The notes: generated by a model not told the origin, from the sequence alone. 64,000 nucleotides of DNA from Labrys okinawensis (GCF_002982075.1 NZ_PUEJ01000003.1:310001-374000), one strand, 5' to 3'; shown: positions 8,984 to 17,512, counted from the first letter of the stretch. Translations and numbers: made by a program.

Positions 8984-9030
8984 ATCGAAACCATTGCTCG
9001 GCTCTGGGTCACAACAGGCTGGCGAAGCAT

Positions 9031-9052
9031 GTTGTCTAGTGATATAGACAAC
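9031..9052. promoter_or_regulatory. Operator palindrome between phnG and phnF (likely PhnF site)
   Basis: A perfect inverted repeat: GTTGTCTA (9031-9038), a 6-base spacer GTGATA, and TAGACAAC (9045-9052). It lies in the 95-base divergent gap, 26 bases before phnF and 47 bases before phnG. PhnF and related HutC-subfamily GntR proteins bind short dyads with TCTA/TAGA cores, so PhnF is the obvious candidate; this link is inferred. Confidence 0.8.
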
Positions 9053-9078
9053 TATATGAGAAACCTTGCAACGCTTCC

Positions 9079-9906
9079 ATGACAAAACCAGTGCCACCTC
9101 GAAATTTTTCGCCGCCAGGCTCTGCGGGCGATCCCGCCGCAGCGGAAGCCGCCGTTTCCAGAGGTGACGGCGGCGCCATGGATGGCGCCGTTTTTCGCGG
9201 AGACGGCATCGCCGCCTGGCGCAAGATCGCGGATCTCCTCGAGGCAGAGATCGTCGGCGGCATGTTGGCCCCCGGCACGCAATTGCCGACGGAGGCCGCG
9301 CTGGCCGCCCGTTTCGGCGTCAACCGGCATACAGTGCGCCGGGCGCTCGGCGAACTGGCCGGCAAGGGCCTGGTGCGCACCGCGCAGGGCAGGGGGACCT
9401 TCGTCGAGCTTTCCCGCCTCGCCTATCCGATCGGCGAGCGCACGCGTTTCAGCCAGAACATGGCGCAGGAAGGGCGCGAGGCCGGGGGCATCGTGCTGGA
9501 GGCCGTCGAAATCGAGGCCGATCCGCGCCTTGCCGGGTTGCTGGACATCGCGCCGGGCAGCCCGGTGCTGAGACTGCTGACCCTGCGTTCGGCTGATGAC
9601 GTGCCCATCGCCTTCGGCAGTTCATATTTCCCGCTGCCACGCTTTGCCGGCTTCGCCGAGGCCTATCGGCGCCTGGGGGCGGTGACGCCGGCCCTGGCGG
9701 CATGCGGCGTCGACGACTACAAACGGCAGGCAACCCGGGTCGGCGCCCGCTTTGCCTCTCCCGAGGAGGCCGCCAGGCTCGATATTGCGGTTGGCCGCCC
9801 TTTGCTGACGGTCGAAAGCGTCAATGTCGATCTCGATGGCATACCGATCCAGGCGACCTTCGGCCTGTTTGCCGCTGACCGGACCGAGATCGTGCTCCAG
9901 AGCTGA
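9079..9906 (+). CDS. phnF: GntR/HutC-family regulator of phosphonate genes
   Basis: PhnF is a repressor of C-P lyase genes. The winged helix lies at about residues 46-110 (TQLPTEAALAARFGVN with the recognition helix NRHTVRRALGELAG), followed by a UTRA ligand domain to the end. At 275 residues the protein carries some 30 extra N-terminal residues compared with usual PhnF. An in-frame ATG at 9178, with GAGGTG upstream, is a good alternative start. Divergent from phnG, with a perfect palindrome in between that fits autoregulation and control of the operon. Confidence 0.9.
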   Translation: MTKPVPPRNFSPPGSAGDPAAAEAAVSRGDGGAMDGAVFRGDGIAAWRKIADLLEAEIVGGMLAPGTQLPTEAALAARFGVNRHTVRRALGELAGKGLVRTAQGRGTFVELSRLAYPIGERTRFSQNMAQEGREAGGIVLEAVEIEADPRLAGLLDIAPGSPVLRLLTLRSADDVPIAFGSSYFPLPRFAGFAEAYRRLGAVTPALAACGVDDYKRQATRVGARFASPEEAARLDIAVGRPLLTVESVNVDLDGIPIQATFGLFAADRTEIVLQS

Positions 9907-9911
9907 CGAAA

Positions 9912-9995
9912 TGGAACGTCGATCTTCAGATCGGCAAACGTGGAACACCGCACTTGCCGGCAAGCGGAATTGTCGATCTGAAGATCGACGTTCCA
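9912..9995. repeat. Palindromic repeat, GATCTNNAGATC family, copy 1
   Basis: Outer arms 9912-9933 and 9974-9995 are perfect reverse complements (22 bases), extended by three more pairs after one mismatch. Each arm contains the small palindrome CGATCTTCAGATCG or its complement. A further palindrome CTTGCCGGCAAG (9953-9964) sits in the middle. The element fills the space between the convergent genes phnF and the KamA gene, where it could end transcription from both sides. A related copy lies at 24851-24932. Confidence 0.85.
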
Positions 9996-10002
9996 GGAGG
10001 TC

Positions 10003-11040
10003 TTACCCGCGATAGTCGTGCCTGTTGCCGCGCGGATCCGTTACGATATAGCCGTTCTCGCCATCGTCGAGATAACGCGGCCCGATCGGCACCTTGCCGT
10101 GTCCGCCGGGAATGTCGAGCACATAGGTGGGCTGGCCGAGGCCGGTGAGGCTTCCGCGCAATTGCCGCATCACCGCCTGGCCCTCGGCGATGGTGGTGCG
10201 GAAATGGCCCGTGCCCTTGGCGAGGTCGCCATGGTGCAGATAGTAGGGCTTGATGCGCAGGCCGAGCAGAGCGCGGAAGAGAGCCGATAACTCCTCGGCG
10301 CTGGCGTTCACGCCCTTGAGCAGCACGGTTTGGCTGATCATGGCGATCCCCGCCTTCACCAGCCGCGTGCAGGCCTCTCCCGCGGCAGGCGTAAGTTCGC
10401 GAACATGATTGGCGTGCAGGGCGACGAACACGCCCTTTGGGCTGTCGAGACTTTCGATGAGCTCGGCCGTGATGCGTTCGGGCGCCACCACCGGCACGCG
10501 CGTATGGAACCGGATCACGCCGATATGGTCGATGGCCGACAGCGCCTTCACGATCCGGCCGATGCGCCGCGGCGATAGCGCGAAAGGATCGCCGCCGGTG
10601 ACGATGACTTCGAAGATGGCCGGATTGTCGGCGATATAGGCCACGGCTGCATCGAGCTCGCTGCTGGCGAGCATTTCGCCTTCCGGCCCCACCATCTCGC
10701 GTCGGAAGCAGAAACGGCAATAGACGGGGCAGACATGCAGCGGCTTGAGCAGGACGCGGTCGGGATAGCGATGAACGAGCCCCTTGACCGGCGAGAAGGC
10801 GTCGTCCCCGATCGGGTCCGAGAGCTCGTCGGCACTCCAGACCAGTTCACGGCCGGTCGGCACGAACTGGGCGGCGATCGGATCTTCCTGTGGCGAGCCC
10901 TGAATCAGCTCGGACATTGCCGGCGTGATGGCAACGGAAAAGCGCCGAGCGACGTCCTCGATGTCGAGGCGTTCGAGCGGCGAGACGAGGCCGGCAGCCT
11001 CCAGATCGGACGCGCTCCTGAGACTGGAATGCTTGTTCAT
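10003..11040 (-). CDS. KamA/EpmB-family radical SAM lysine 2,3-aminomutase-like protein
   Basis: A 345-residue radical SAM enzyme from the ATG at 11040. The cluster motif CPVYCRFC (CxxxCxxC) is present, and the PLP lysine motif IPGGHGKVP lies near the C-terminus. Close relatives are lysine 2,3-aminomutases and EpmB, which makes beta-lysine for modification of elongation factor P; the short length favours the EpmB-like type. No efp or epmA gene is next to it. It lies between phnF and the phnCDEE transporter on the minus strand, with no sign of a role in phosphonate use. Longer in-frame starts exist up to 11100. Confidence 0.85.
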   Translation of the reverse strand: MNKHSSLRSASDLEAAGLVSPLERLDIEDVARRFSVAITPAMSELIQGSPQEDPIAAQFVPTGRELVWSADELSDPIGDDAFSPVKGLVHRYPDRVLLKPLHVCPVYCRFCFRREMVGPEGEMLASSELDAAVAYIADNPAIFEVIVTGGDPFALSPRRIGRIVKALSAIDHIGVIRFHTRVPVVAPERITAELIESLDSPKGVFVALHANHVRELTPAAGEACTRLVKAGIAMISQTVLLKGVNASAEELSALFRALLGLRIKPYYLHHGDLAKGTGHFRTTIAEGQAVMRQLRGSLTGLGQPTYVLDIPGGHGKVPIGPRYLDDGENGYIVTDPRGNRHDYRG

Positions 11041-11214
11041 GTGATCGTTTGGGCCGGGAGATCCGTTTCGGTCAGTCCCGGAAATCCTGTAAGGTTTCAA
11101 AATCCGGCCCAGTTCTTAAACCGTCTGGCTCCCTTTCGAAAGGCGAAAGGCAGGAATCGCCGGGGCAACCCTATGAAGCCTCTACGGTAATCCCGGACGC
11201 GCCATCGACAATCG

Positions 11215-12108
11215 TCAGGGTCTTTGCGGCTGGCCGATGATCGCGAGCCGCAGGCGCGACGAGATCACGTCGATGACGGCAACGGTGACCAGGATCATGA
11301 AGATCAGCACGCCGAGGGGCGGCAGATCGAGCACCCGCAGCAATTCGGCGAGATACTGCCCGACGCCGCCGGCCCCGACGATGCCGATGATGGTCGCCGA
11401 GCGCACATTGGATTCGAAGAAATAAAGCACCTGGCTTGCCATCACTGGGAGGACCTGCGGGATCAGGGCGAAGCGGATGCGGTGGATGCGGTTGCCGCCC
11501 GTGGAGAGCACGCCCTCGCTCGCCCTGTTGTCGGTGGTCTCGATCGCCTCGGAGAACAGCTTGCCCAAGGCGCCGAAGTCCACGCAGATGATGGCGAGAA
11601 CGCCGGCAAAGGGACCGAGACCGACGACACCCACCCAGACGAGCGCCCAGATCAGCGCATCGACGGAGCGGATCACGTCGAGGCCGCGGCGCACCGCGAA
11701 CCGGACGAACACATTGGGAATGACATTGCGGGCTGCCAGAAAGGCCACGGGTGCGGCCAGCACGGCCGCGGTGAGCGTGCCGGCAAAGGCGATGGCAAGC
11801 GTTTCGGCGAGAGCCTTGACGAAGAACCAGAACTTGCCCTCGTCGTTGGGCGGGAACATCTGCACCACGAAGGTGCCGAGACGGGAAAGACCGCTGAGGA
11901 ACCGATCCGGCGTGACCTCGAGCCGGATCATGGCGACGACGGCAAGGGCGAGCAGGATGGCGATCACGCCGCCCGCCAGGAAACGCGTCCGCCAGGAAGT
12001 TTCGAAATGGGCGCGATGGCGGGCCGCGACGGAGGCGAGCCTTTCGGAACCGAGAGGGGGCAGCGGGCTTGCCGAATGCGGCGCCGGGCCGTTGACGCGG
12101 TTGTTCAT
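11215..12108 (-). CDS. phnE: Phosphonate ABC transporter permease PhnE (second copy)
   Basis: An integral membrane permease of 297 residues for phosphonate import. After a cytoplasmic N-terminus, membrane segments begin at about residue 46 (GVIAILLALAVVAMI). The permease coupling region reads EAIETTDNRASEGVLSTGG, cited here by position 180-200. The start codon overlaps the stop of the other phnE by 4 bases (ATGA). Paired phnE genes are common in rhizobia and probably form a heterodimeric channel. It is the last gene of phnCDEE. Confidence 0.93.
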   Translation of the reverse strand: MNNRVNGPAPHSASPLPPLGSERLASVAARHRAHFETSWRTRFLAGGVIAILLALAVVAMIRLEVTPDRFLSGLSRLGTFVVQMFPPNDEGKFWFFVKALAETLAIAFAGTLTAAVLAAPVAFLAARNVIPNVFVRFAVRRGLDVIRSVDALIWALVWVGVVGLGPFAGVLAIICVDFGALGKLFSEAIETTDNRASEGVLSTGGNRIHRIRFALIPQVLPVMASQVLYFFESNVRSATIIGIVGAGGVGQYLAELLRVLDLPPLGVLIFMILVTVAVIDVISSRLRLAIIGQPQRP

Positions 12109-12986
12109 GGTGTCGCCTCCTGACCGATCAGGCGGTGGCGCAGCTTTTCGGTGGCGAGGTCGATGATGAAGACGGTGACGATGATCATCAGCAAGATGGC
12201 ACTGACGTCGGCATAGGCGAAGGTGCGGATGGCCACCAGGAGTTCCTGGCCGATGCCGCCCACGCCGATGAAACCCATCACCCCGGCCTCCCTGACATTG
12301 ATCTCGAAGCGGAGCAGGGAATAGGAGGCAAAGTTCGGCAGGGTTTGCGGCATCACGGCAAAGCGTATGCTCTCCAACCAGGAGCCTCCGGTGGCGACAG
12401 TACCCTCGACCGGCTTCATGTCGACATTCTCGACGACTTCGGCAAACAGCTTGCCGAGCGCGCCCATGGTGTGGATGGCGAGCGCCAGCGCGCCGGCCAT
12501 CGGTCCGGACTTGAAGGCGATCAGGAAGATCATGGCAAAGACGATGGTGGGTACCGTGCGGCAGAACTCGAGCCAGCGGCGGACCACGGCGCGCAGAAGC
12601 CGGCTACGCGTCAGGTTCGCGGCGGCCATGAAGCACAGGACGAAGGCGCCGAGCACGCCGAGCAGCGTGCCGAGATAGGCGACGAGCAGCGTATCACCGA
12701 GCAGCACCAGCCACTTGCCGAAGCCCCAATACCACTCCCTGACGTCGCCGGCGAAGTTGCCGAGACTGAGGGGCGGGGCGATACGGCTGAAGAAGGAGGT
12801 GAAGTTGCCGATATGCGTCCACAGGAAGCCCGGACGGATCGACGCCACATGCGCCGACAGAGCGTAGAGGGCGATGCCGGCTGCCACGGCGAGCCAGATC
12901 CGTCGCTTCCTGACGGCAACAGTTGCCTGATAGGCCTGCAGCAAGGCCCTGGCCTGCGCCTCCGGCAGACTATTGATAGCCGGCAA
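12105..12986 (-). CDS. phnE: Phosphonate ABC transporter permease PhnE (first copy)
   Basis: A permease of 293 residues with about six membrane segments and the coupling motif EVVENVDMKPVEGTVATGG near residue 190-210. I choose the TTG at 12986 as start because AGGAGG lies 8 bases upstream; the frame is open further upstream to 13043, but that extension has no ribosome site and would run into the stem-loop after phnD. It follows phnD and overlaps the second phnE. Confidence 0.9.
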   Translation of the reverse strand: MPAINSLPEAQARALLQAYQATVAVRKRRIWLAVAAGIALYALSAHVASIRPGFLWTHIGNFTSFFSRIAPPLSLGNFAGDVREWYWGFGKWLVLLGDTLLVAYLGTLLGVLGAFVLCFMAAANLTRSRLLRAVVRRWLEFCRTVPTIVFAMIFLIAFKSGPMAGALALAIHTMGALGKLFAEVVENVDMKPVEGTVATGGSWLESIRFAVMPQTLPNFASYSLLRFEINVREAGVMGFIGVGGIGQELLVAIRTFAYADVSAILLMIIVTVFIIDLATEKLRHRLIGQEATP

Positions 12987-13043
12987 TGTTATATCCTCCT
13001 GCCTGGACGAGCCGGCGGCCCTCGGTGAAACCCGCCTGTGCAA

Positions 13044-13071
13044 AGGGCGCGCACCTTGCAGTGCGCGCCCT
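13044..13071 (-). promoter_or_regulatory. Intercistronic stem-loop after phnD
   Basis: Perfect 11-base arms (13044-13054 and 13061-13071, AGGGCGCGCAC with its complement) close a 6-base loop in the gap between phnD and the first phnE. No T-run follows, so it looks like an mRNA-stabilising or partially terminating element. Such elements after binding-protein genes help make more binding protein than permease. Confidence 0.65.
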
Positions 13072-13092
13072 CTCTTGTGGTCGTGACTGGCC

Positions 13093-14025
13093 TTACTGGG
13101 TCTTGCGGAGCGTGTCGTTGAATTTCACCATGTCGACGATCGGCTGGTATTCCTTGGCGCTGATCGCGGTGAGTTCGAGATCCTTGCCGTCAGAAAGCTT
13201 GTCGAAATTGGCCTTGTCGTTCTTGGCGTAGTCGATCAGCGCGGTGGCGATCTTCTTCTTCAGCTCGTCGGGCAGGGAGGCAAGCACCGTATAGGGCCCC
13301 TCGGGCAGGAAGGGGGTCTTGTAGATGATGCGGAAGTCGGCCTTGGTCATCGGGGTGCCGTCATCCTTCTTGAGGATGCCGCGGCTGAGCATGCGGGTGA
13401 GATTGGAATCGTCTTCCGAGTTCCAGCTGTTGGCCGCGGCGTCGGCGGTACCCTGGGCGAGGGCGAGCACCGCATTGTCATGGCTGCCGGCGAAGACGAC
13501 GGAGGAGAAGAACTTGTCGACGTCGATGCCCTGGCTGTGCAGGCCGAAGCGCGGCGCATTGTTGCCGGAGGTCGAGTTGGGATCGACCAAGGCCAGCTTC
13601 TTGCCCTTGAGATCCTCGATGGTCTTGTAGGGGCTGTCGGCTTTCACATAGATCACGGAGTAGTAGCCGGTGAGGCCGTTGTTGTGGCGGGGAACGGCGA
13701 CCGGCTCGGTGGCGACGCCGGTGATGATGGCGCGGGCATAGGAAGCCGGGCCATACCAGGCGATCTGGGCAAAGCCGGCGCGCTGGGCCTCGATCACCGC
13801 CGCATAGTCGTTGGCGATGTTGAGTTTGACCGGCACGCCGACCTGCTTGGCGATGTAGTCGGCCAGCGGCTGGTAGCGGTCATTGGTGGTGGAGGCGTTT
13901 TCGGCCGGGATGACGGCGAGCGTCAGTTCCGGATACTGGGCCTTCCAGTCCTCGGCATGGGCGGCGCTGGCGGCAAAGCTCATGGCTGCTGCGGCAAGGC
14001 CGAGCAGCGTGCGGCGCGAAAGCAT
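13093..14025 (-). CDS. phnD: Phosphonate-binding periplasmic protein
   Basis: PhnD (310 residues) is the periplasmic receptor of the PhnCDE importer. It has a signal peptide with twin-arginine-like start MLSRRTLLGLAAAAM and cleavage likely after AHA. The mature part shows the family's LTLAVIPAENA, a QIAWYGPASY ligand loop and the SHDNAVLALAQGTADAAAN region. It is followed by a strong stem-loop and then the permease genes. Confidence 0.95.
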   Translation of the reverse strand: MLSRRTLLGLAAAAMSFAASAAHAEDWKAQYPELTLAVIPAENASTTNDRYQPLADYIAKQVGVPVKLNIANDYAAVIEAQRAGFAQIAWYGPASYARAIITGVATEPVAVPRHNNGLTGYYSVIYVKADSPYKTIEDLKGKKLALVDPNSTSGNNAPRFGLHSQGIDVDKFFSSVVFAGSHDNAVLALAQGTADAAANSWNSEDDSNLTRMLSRGILKKDDGTPMTKADFRIIYKTPFLPEGPYTVLASLPDELKKKIATALIDYAKNDKANFDKLSDGKDLELTAISAKEYQPIVDMVKFNDTLRKTQ

Positions 14026-14086
14026 AGGTCTCTCCTGTCGGAAACGATTTGTTCTTGCGGCTCTGAAAGAGAGCGAAGCCGGCCTG

Positions 14087-14893
14087 TCAGGCGGCGGCGC
14101 TGGCAGGGCGAGCCTGACCTGCCCATTTCACGTCGGCATCGGCGTCCATCACCTCGCCGGCCTCGAGGCCGTAAAGATCACGCGCGGCATCGGCCGTCAG
14201 CGCCGCGGGGGCCCCGTCGAACACCACCCGGCCGGCGGACATGCCGATCAGGCGGTCGCAATAGCCGCGGGCGAGATCGAGCGAATGGAGGTTGCAGATG
14301 ACGGTGATGCCGAAATGCTTGTTGATGCGTAAGAGCGCATCCATCACGACCTTGGTATTGCGCGGGTCGAGCGAGGCGATCGGCTCGTCCGCCAGGATGA
14401 TCGAGGGTTCCTGCACCAGGGCACGGGCGATCGCCACGCGCTGCTGCTGGCCGCCGGACAGGCTGTCGGCACGCTGGCCGGCGAGATTGGCGATGTCGAA
14501 CTGCTCCAGCGCGGCGAGCGCCATGGCCTTGTCTTCAAGGCCCCAGAGCTGCAGCACGGCGCTGGCCGTCGAGACCTTGTTGAGGCGGCCCATCAGCACA
14601 TTGGTGAGCACGTCGAGGCGCCCGATCAGGTTGAACTGCTGGAAGATCATGGCGCAACGCGCGCGCCAGTCCCGCAAGGCCTGCCCGCGCAGGGCCGTGA
14701 CATCGACGCCGTCGAAGGAGATCGTGCCTTCGCTCGGGTCGACGAGGCGGTTCAACATGCGCAGCAATGTCGACTTGCCGGCCCCCGAACGCCCGATCAC
14801 ACCGATGAAGGCGCCGGGCGCAATTTCCAGATTCACATCGGCGACAGCCGTCTTGCCGCCGAAGCGCCTGGAAACTCCTTTGATCGCCAGCAT
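14087..14893 (-). CDS. phnC: Phosphonate ABC transporter ATPase
   Basis: PhnC (268 residues from the ATG at 14893) energises phosphonate uptake. Walker [10 protein letters not shown], signature LSGGQQQR and Walker [13 protein letters not shown] are intact. GAAGGGA lies 7 bases before the ATG. It is the first gene of phnCDEE and is divergent from the hexapeptide transferase gene, sharing a 203-base control region. Confidence 0.95.
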   Translation of the reverse strand: MLAIKGVSRRFGGKTAVADVNLEIAPGAFIGVIGRSGAGKSTLLRMLNRLVDPSEGTISFDGVDVTALRGQALRDWRARCAMIFQQFNLIGRLDVLTNVLMGRLNKVSTASAVLQLWGLEDKAMALAALEQFDIANLAGQRADSLSGGQQQRVAIARALVQEPSIILADEPIASLDPRNTKVVMDALLRINKHFGITVICNLHSLDLARGYCDRLIGMSAGRVVFDGAPAALTADAARDLYGLEAGEVMDADADVKWAGQARPASAAA

Positions 14894-15034
14894 GAACAGA
14901 TCCCTTCTCGTGCAGGTTTCCGGAGTCGGTAACGCCGGGCCATTACAGAGGGATGGCAGTTCAATGATGTTTCGGTGACGATCCCCCGCGGATGTCGCGG
15001 GCAATTGCGACAGGCCGGGGGCGCAGATCGTTTC

Positions 15035-15052
15035 TTGTCATGGCGCTGTCGC
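15035..15052 (+). promoter_or_regulatory. PHO box before the phn hexapeptide transferase
   Basis: Two 7-base direct repeats, TTGTCAT (15035-15041) and CTGTCGC (15046-15052), are spaced 11 bases start to start, as in the PhoB consensus CTGTCAT-N4-CTGTCAC. The site ends 44 bases before the transferase start, with GAGAAT at a suitable -10 distance. Assignment to PhoB is by motif only. Confidence 0.65.
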
Positions 15053-15096
15053 AGGAGAATGGGAAGCAGGGGGCTTTCCAGCACCGGTGAATTGCC

Positions 15097-15741
15097 TTGC
15101 CAAAACTCAGCCCCACGCCTTTCGTCGACCCGACCGCTTCGATTTCAGCGAGCCGGCTCGGGCGCTACACCGAGGTGGGTCCGCGGACCAGCCTGACCGA
15201 AGTCGAGCTCGGCGACTATTCCTATGTCGTCAACGATGCGGACATCGCCTACAGCCATATCGGCCGTTTCGTCTCCATCGCGGCCCATACGCGCATCAAT
15301 CCGGGCAATCACCCGATGGCCCGAGCAAGCCAGAGCCATTTCAGCTATCGCGCCTCGGCCTATTTCGAAGGCGAGGAGGACGAAGCGGATTTTTTCGCCT
15401 GGCGACGGCAGCACGGCGTCGATATCGGCCATGATGTCTGGATCGGCCACGGGGCGATCGTGCTGGCGGGGCGCCGCATCGGCAACGGCGCCGTGGTAGG
15501 GGCGGGCGCGGTGGTCACCCGCGACGTCGAGGCCTATGCCGTCGTCGCCGGCAATCCGGCGCGGCCGATCCGCCGCCGTTTCGAGGGCGCGATTGCCGAC
15601 CGCCTGCAGGCCCTGGCCTGGTGGGACTGGCCGCACGAGGCACTGCGCATGGCCCTTCCGGACTTCCGCAATCTGCGGATCGAAGCCTTCCTCGACAAGT
15701 ATGAGGCTCTTGCCGTTGAGGGCCTAATCGGTCCATCCTGA
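15097..15741 (+). CDS. Hexapeptide-repeat acyltransferase of the phosphonate cluster
   Basis: A left-handed beta-helix transferase of 214 residues, resembling the chloramphenicol-acetyltransferase-like family often encoded with C-P lyase genes. Hexapeptide turns are visible in [19 protein letters not shown], near residues 55-73, and in [27 protein letters not shown], near 118-144; the catalytic histidine is probably in NPGNHPM. The only early start is TTG at 15097. A PHO box lies upstream, and two MaoC genes follow 4 bases after the stop. Its acceptor in phosphonate metabolism is unknown. Confidence 0.88.
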   Translation: MPKLSPTPFVDPTASISASRLGRYTEVGPRTSLTEVELGDYSYVVNDADIAYSHIGRFVSIAAHTRINPGNHPMARASQSHFSYRASAYFEGEEDEADFFAWRRQHGVDIGHDVWIGHGAIVLAGRRIGNGAVVGAGAVVTRDVEAYAVVAGNPARPIRRRFEGAIADRLQALAWWDWPHEALRMALPDFRNLRIEAFLDKYEALAVEGLIGPS

Positions 15742-15745
15742 GGGC

Positions 15746-16204
15746 ATGGCTGATACATTGCTCCATTTTGAAGATTTCCCCGTCGGCGAGATCGCGACCT
15801 ACGGGTCGTACAAGCTGACGCGCGAGGCCATCCTCGCCTTCGCCAGGGAATATGACCCCCAGCCGTTTCATCTCGACGAGGAGGCGGCAAAAAGCACCAT
15901 GCTGGGCGGGCTGGCCGCTTCCGGCTGGCATGCCTGCTGCATTTTGATGCGGCTCAACTGCGATGGCTTCATGCTCACCTCCACCTCGATGGGCGCGCCG
16001 GGCATTGACGAGGTCAAGTGGCTGGCGCCGCTTCGGCCGGATGTCACGCTGAGCGTTCGCCGCACGACCCTGGAAGCCCGTGTCTCCAAGAGCCGCCCGG
16101 AAATGGGCCTGGTGAAGTTCCTGTTCGAATTGATCGCAGACGACAAGACGGTGGTGACTACCCAAACCGGCTCCATCATGTTCGGCCGGAGGCAGGCGGC
16201 ATGA
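15746..16204 (+). CDS. MaoC-family (R)-hydratase, first of a pair
   Basis: A 152-residue hot-dog-fold protein with the hydratase signature AREYDPQPFHLDEEAA (about residues 33-48) and ASGWHACCILMR. MaoC proteins hydrate trans-2-enoyl-CoA or act on other acyl-CoA thioesters. It starts 4 bases after the hexapeptide transferase stop and overlaps the next MaoC gene by 4 bases (ATGA). The two MaoC proteins resemble each other in the N-terminal half, which suggests gene duplication and perhaps a heterodimer. Substrate unknown. Confidence 0.9.
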   Translation: MADTLLHFEDFPVGEIATYGSYKLTREAILAFAREYDPQPFHLDEEAAKSTMLGGLAASGWHACCILMRLNCDGFMLTSTSMGAPGIDEVKWLAPLRPDVTLSVRRTTLEARVSKSRPEMGLVKFLFELIADDKTVVTTQTGSIMFGRRQAA

Positions 16205-16674
16205 AATATTTCGAGGATCTTGCCGTCGGCGATACCGACGAGATCGGCGCCTTCACCTTTTCGGCCGAGAACATCAAGCGCTTTGCGGCCCTCTACGATC
16301 CCCAGCCCTTTCATGTCGACGAGGCCGCGGCCGCGGCCAGCCATTTCGGCGGCCTGGTGGCGTCGGGCTGGCAGGTTGCCGCTGTCTGGATGAAGCTCCT
16401 GGTGGCACATCAGGAGGTCGAAATCGCCAGGGCGCGCCAGCTCGGCAAGCCGGTGGTCAAACTCGGCCCGTCACCCGGCTTTCGCAACATGGTCTGGGCC
16501 AGGCCGGTGCGCGCCGGCGATACGCTGCGCTACAGCGTGGAAGTTACCGGCAAGAAGGAGAGTGCCTCCCGGCCCGAATGGGGCATCGTCTCCATGCTGA
16601 GCTCGGCGCTCAACCAGCATGGCGAGCAGGCTTTCCGCTTCGAAGGCACCGTCTTTTGGGAAAGGCGCGGGTAG
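16201..16674 (+). CDS. MaoC-family (R)-hydratase, second of a pair
   Basis: A 157-residue MaoC protein starting at the ATG that overlaps the previous stop. The signature ALYDPQPFHVDEAAA (about residues 29-43) carries the catalytic Asp and His, and VASGWQVAAVWMKL follows. The later region GPSPGFRNMVWARPVRAGDTL matches the second MaoC motif. It ends the plus-strand unit that begins with the hexapeptide transferase and faces btaB across a palindromic repeat. Confidence 0.9.
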   Translation: MKYFEDLAVGDTDEIGAFTFSAENIKRFAALYDPQPFHVDEAAAAASHFGGLVASGWQVAAVWMKLLVAHQEVEIARARQLGKPVVKLGPSPGFRNMVWARPVRAGDTLRYSVEVTGKKESASRPEWGIVSMLSSALNQHGEQAFRFEGTVFWERRG

Positions 16675-16706
16675 AGCTCACATAAACGAACGGGTCGAAA
16701 TGGCTC

Positions 16707-16810
16707 GGCCTTTGTCATTGCCGGGCTTGACCCGGCAATCCAGTTCCTCCGTCCAGACGGCGAGGAAGAGGCGGCTGGATGCCCGGGTTAAGCCCGGGCA
16801 TGACAAAGCC
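16707..16810. repeat. Double-hairpin repeat (TTGCCGGG / TGCCCGGG type)
   Basis: The ends, GGCCTTTGTCAT and ATGACAAAGCC, are inverted. Each half is its own hairpin: TTGCCGGG...CCCGGCAA (about 16718-16739) and TGCCCGGG...CCCGGGCA (about 16779-16800). The two halves differ by paired changes, so folding is kept. This type is common between convergent genes in rhizobia and sits here between maoC and btaB. Confidence 0.85.
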
Positions 16811-16816
16811 GGTGTT

Positions 16817-17512
16817 TCAATTACTTCTGGGCAATGGCGAAAGCCGGGCCGAACTGTGAGGCCGCTCCAGCTCCGCATAGAACGCGTAGCCGCGGTAGAG
16901 GTCCCTGGTCCGGAGCTGCAGGTCCCCGCGGCTTGCGAGATTCGCCAGAGCTGCCGGCAATGCGGCGATCGGATGGACGTGGAAGCGCGCCAGCCAGGCA
17001 AAGAGCGCTCGCTTGAACCAGCGCGGCAGGCCCTCCTGCTGGCCGAAATCCACGATCAGAAGCCGGCCGCCCGGTTCCAGGGCTGCGGCGGCCCGCTCCA
17101 GCACCGCCTGCCAGTCGGGGATCATCGAGAGCGTATAGGAGATATAGATGCGCTCGAAGCCTTTGCGCCCGAATTGCTCGGGCGAAAAGCGGGTGGCATC
17201 GGCCTGGGCCACGGTGACACGGGGCAGCCCATTGCGGTCCAGCGCATGCCGCGCCGTTTCGAGCATAGCGGTCGAAATGTCGAAGCCGGAGAGCGGCGTG
17301 GCGGGGTAGCGCCTGGCCACGGCGATGAGGTTGCGGCCGGTGCCGCAGCCGATTTCGAGAATGGCATCGCCGGCGGCCGGCTTGAGCGAGGCGATCAGCT
17401 GGTCCCGGCCGAGCAGGTAATATTTGCGCGTGAGATCGTAGATGTAGCGCTGGTGGCGATAGATCCGGTTCATCGCCGCCGCGGCATCGCCCGTCTGCAT
17501 CTCGATGCTCAA
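16817..17512 (-). CDS. btaB: Diacylglyceryl-homoserine N-methyltransferase
   Basis: BtaB (231 residues) methylates diacylglyceryl homoserine three times to the betaine lipid DGTS, using S-adenosylmethionine. The SAM motif ILEIGCGTGRNL is at about residues 50-61, preceded by the family start MNRIYRHQRYIYDLTRKYYL. The first in-frame start is a TTG at 17512 that overlaps the btaA stop as TTGA; an ATG four codons later (17500) is the alternative. The pair btaA-btaB is diagnostic. Confidence 0.92.
   Translation of the reverse strand: MSIEMQTGDAAAAMNRIYRHQRYIYDLTRKYYLLGRDQLIASLKPAAGDAILEIGCGTGRNLIAVARRYPATPLSGFDISTAMLETARHALDRNGLPRVTVAQADATRFSPEQFGRKGFERIYISYTLSMIPDWQAVLERAAAALEPGGRLLIVDFGQQEGLPRWFKRALFAWLARFHVHPIAALPAALANLASRGDLQLRTRDLYRGYAFYAELERPHSSARLSPLPRSN

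Noticed and set aside
9165-9192. Palindrome GGCGCCATGGATGGCGCC inside phnF as an operator
   Set aside because: It lies within coding sequence and is explained by codon choice, though it does surround the alternative start at 9178.
14950-14985. A second PHO box facing phnC on the minus strand (GTCAC...ATCAT near 14963-14981)
   Set aside because: Only about nine of fourteen key positions match, too weak to call.
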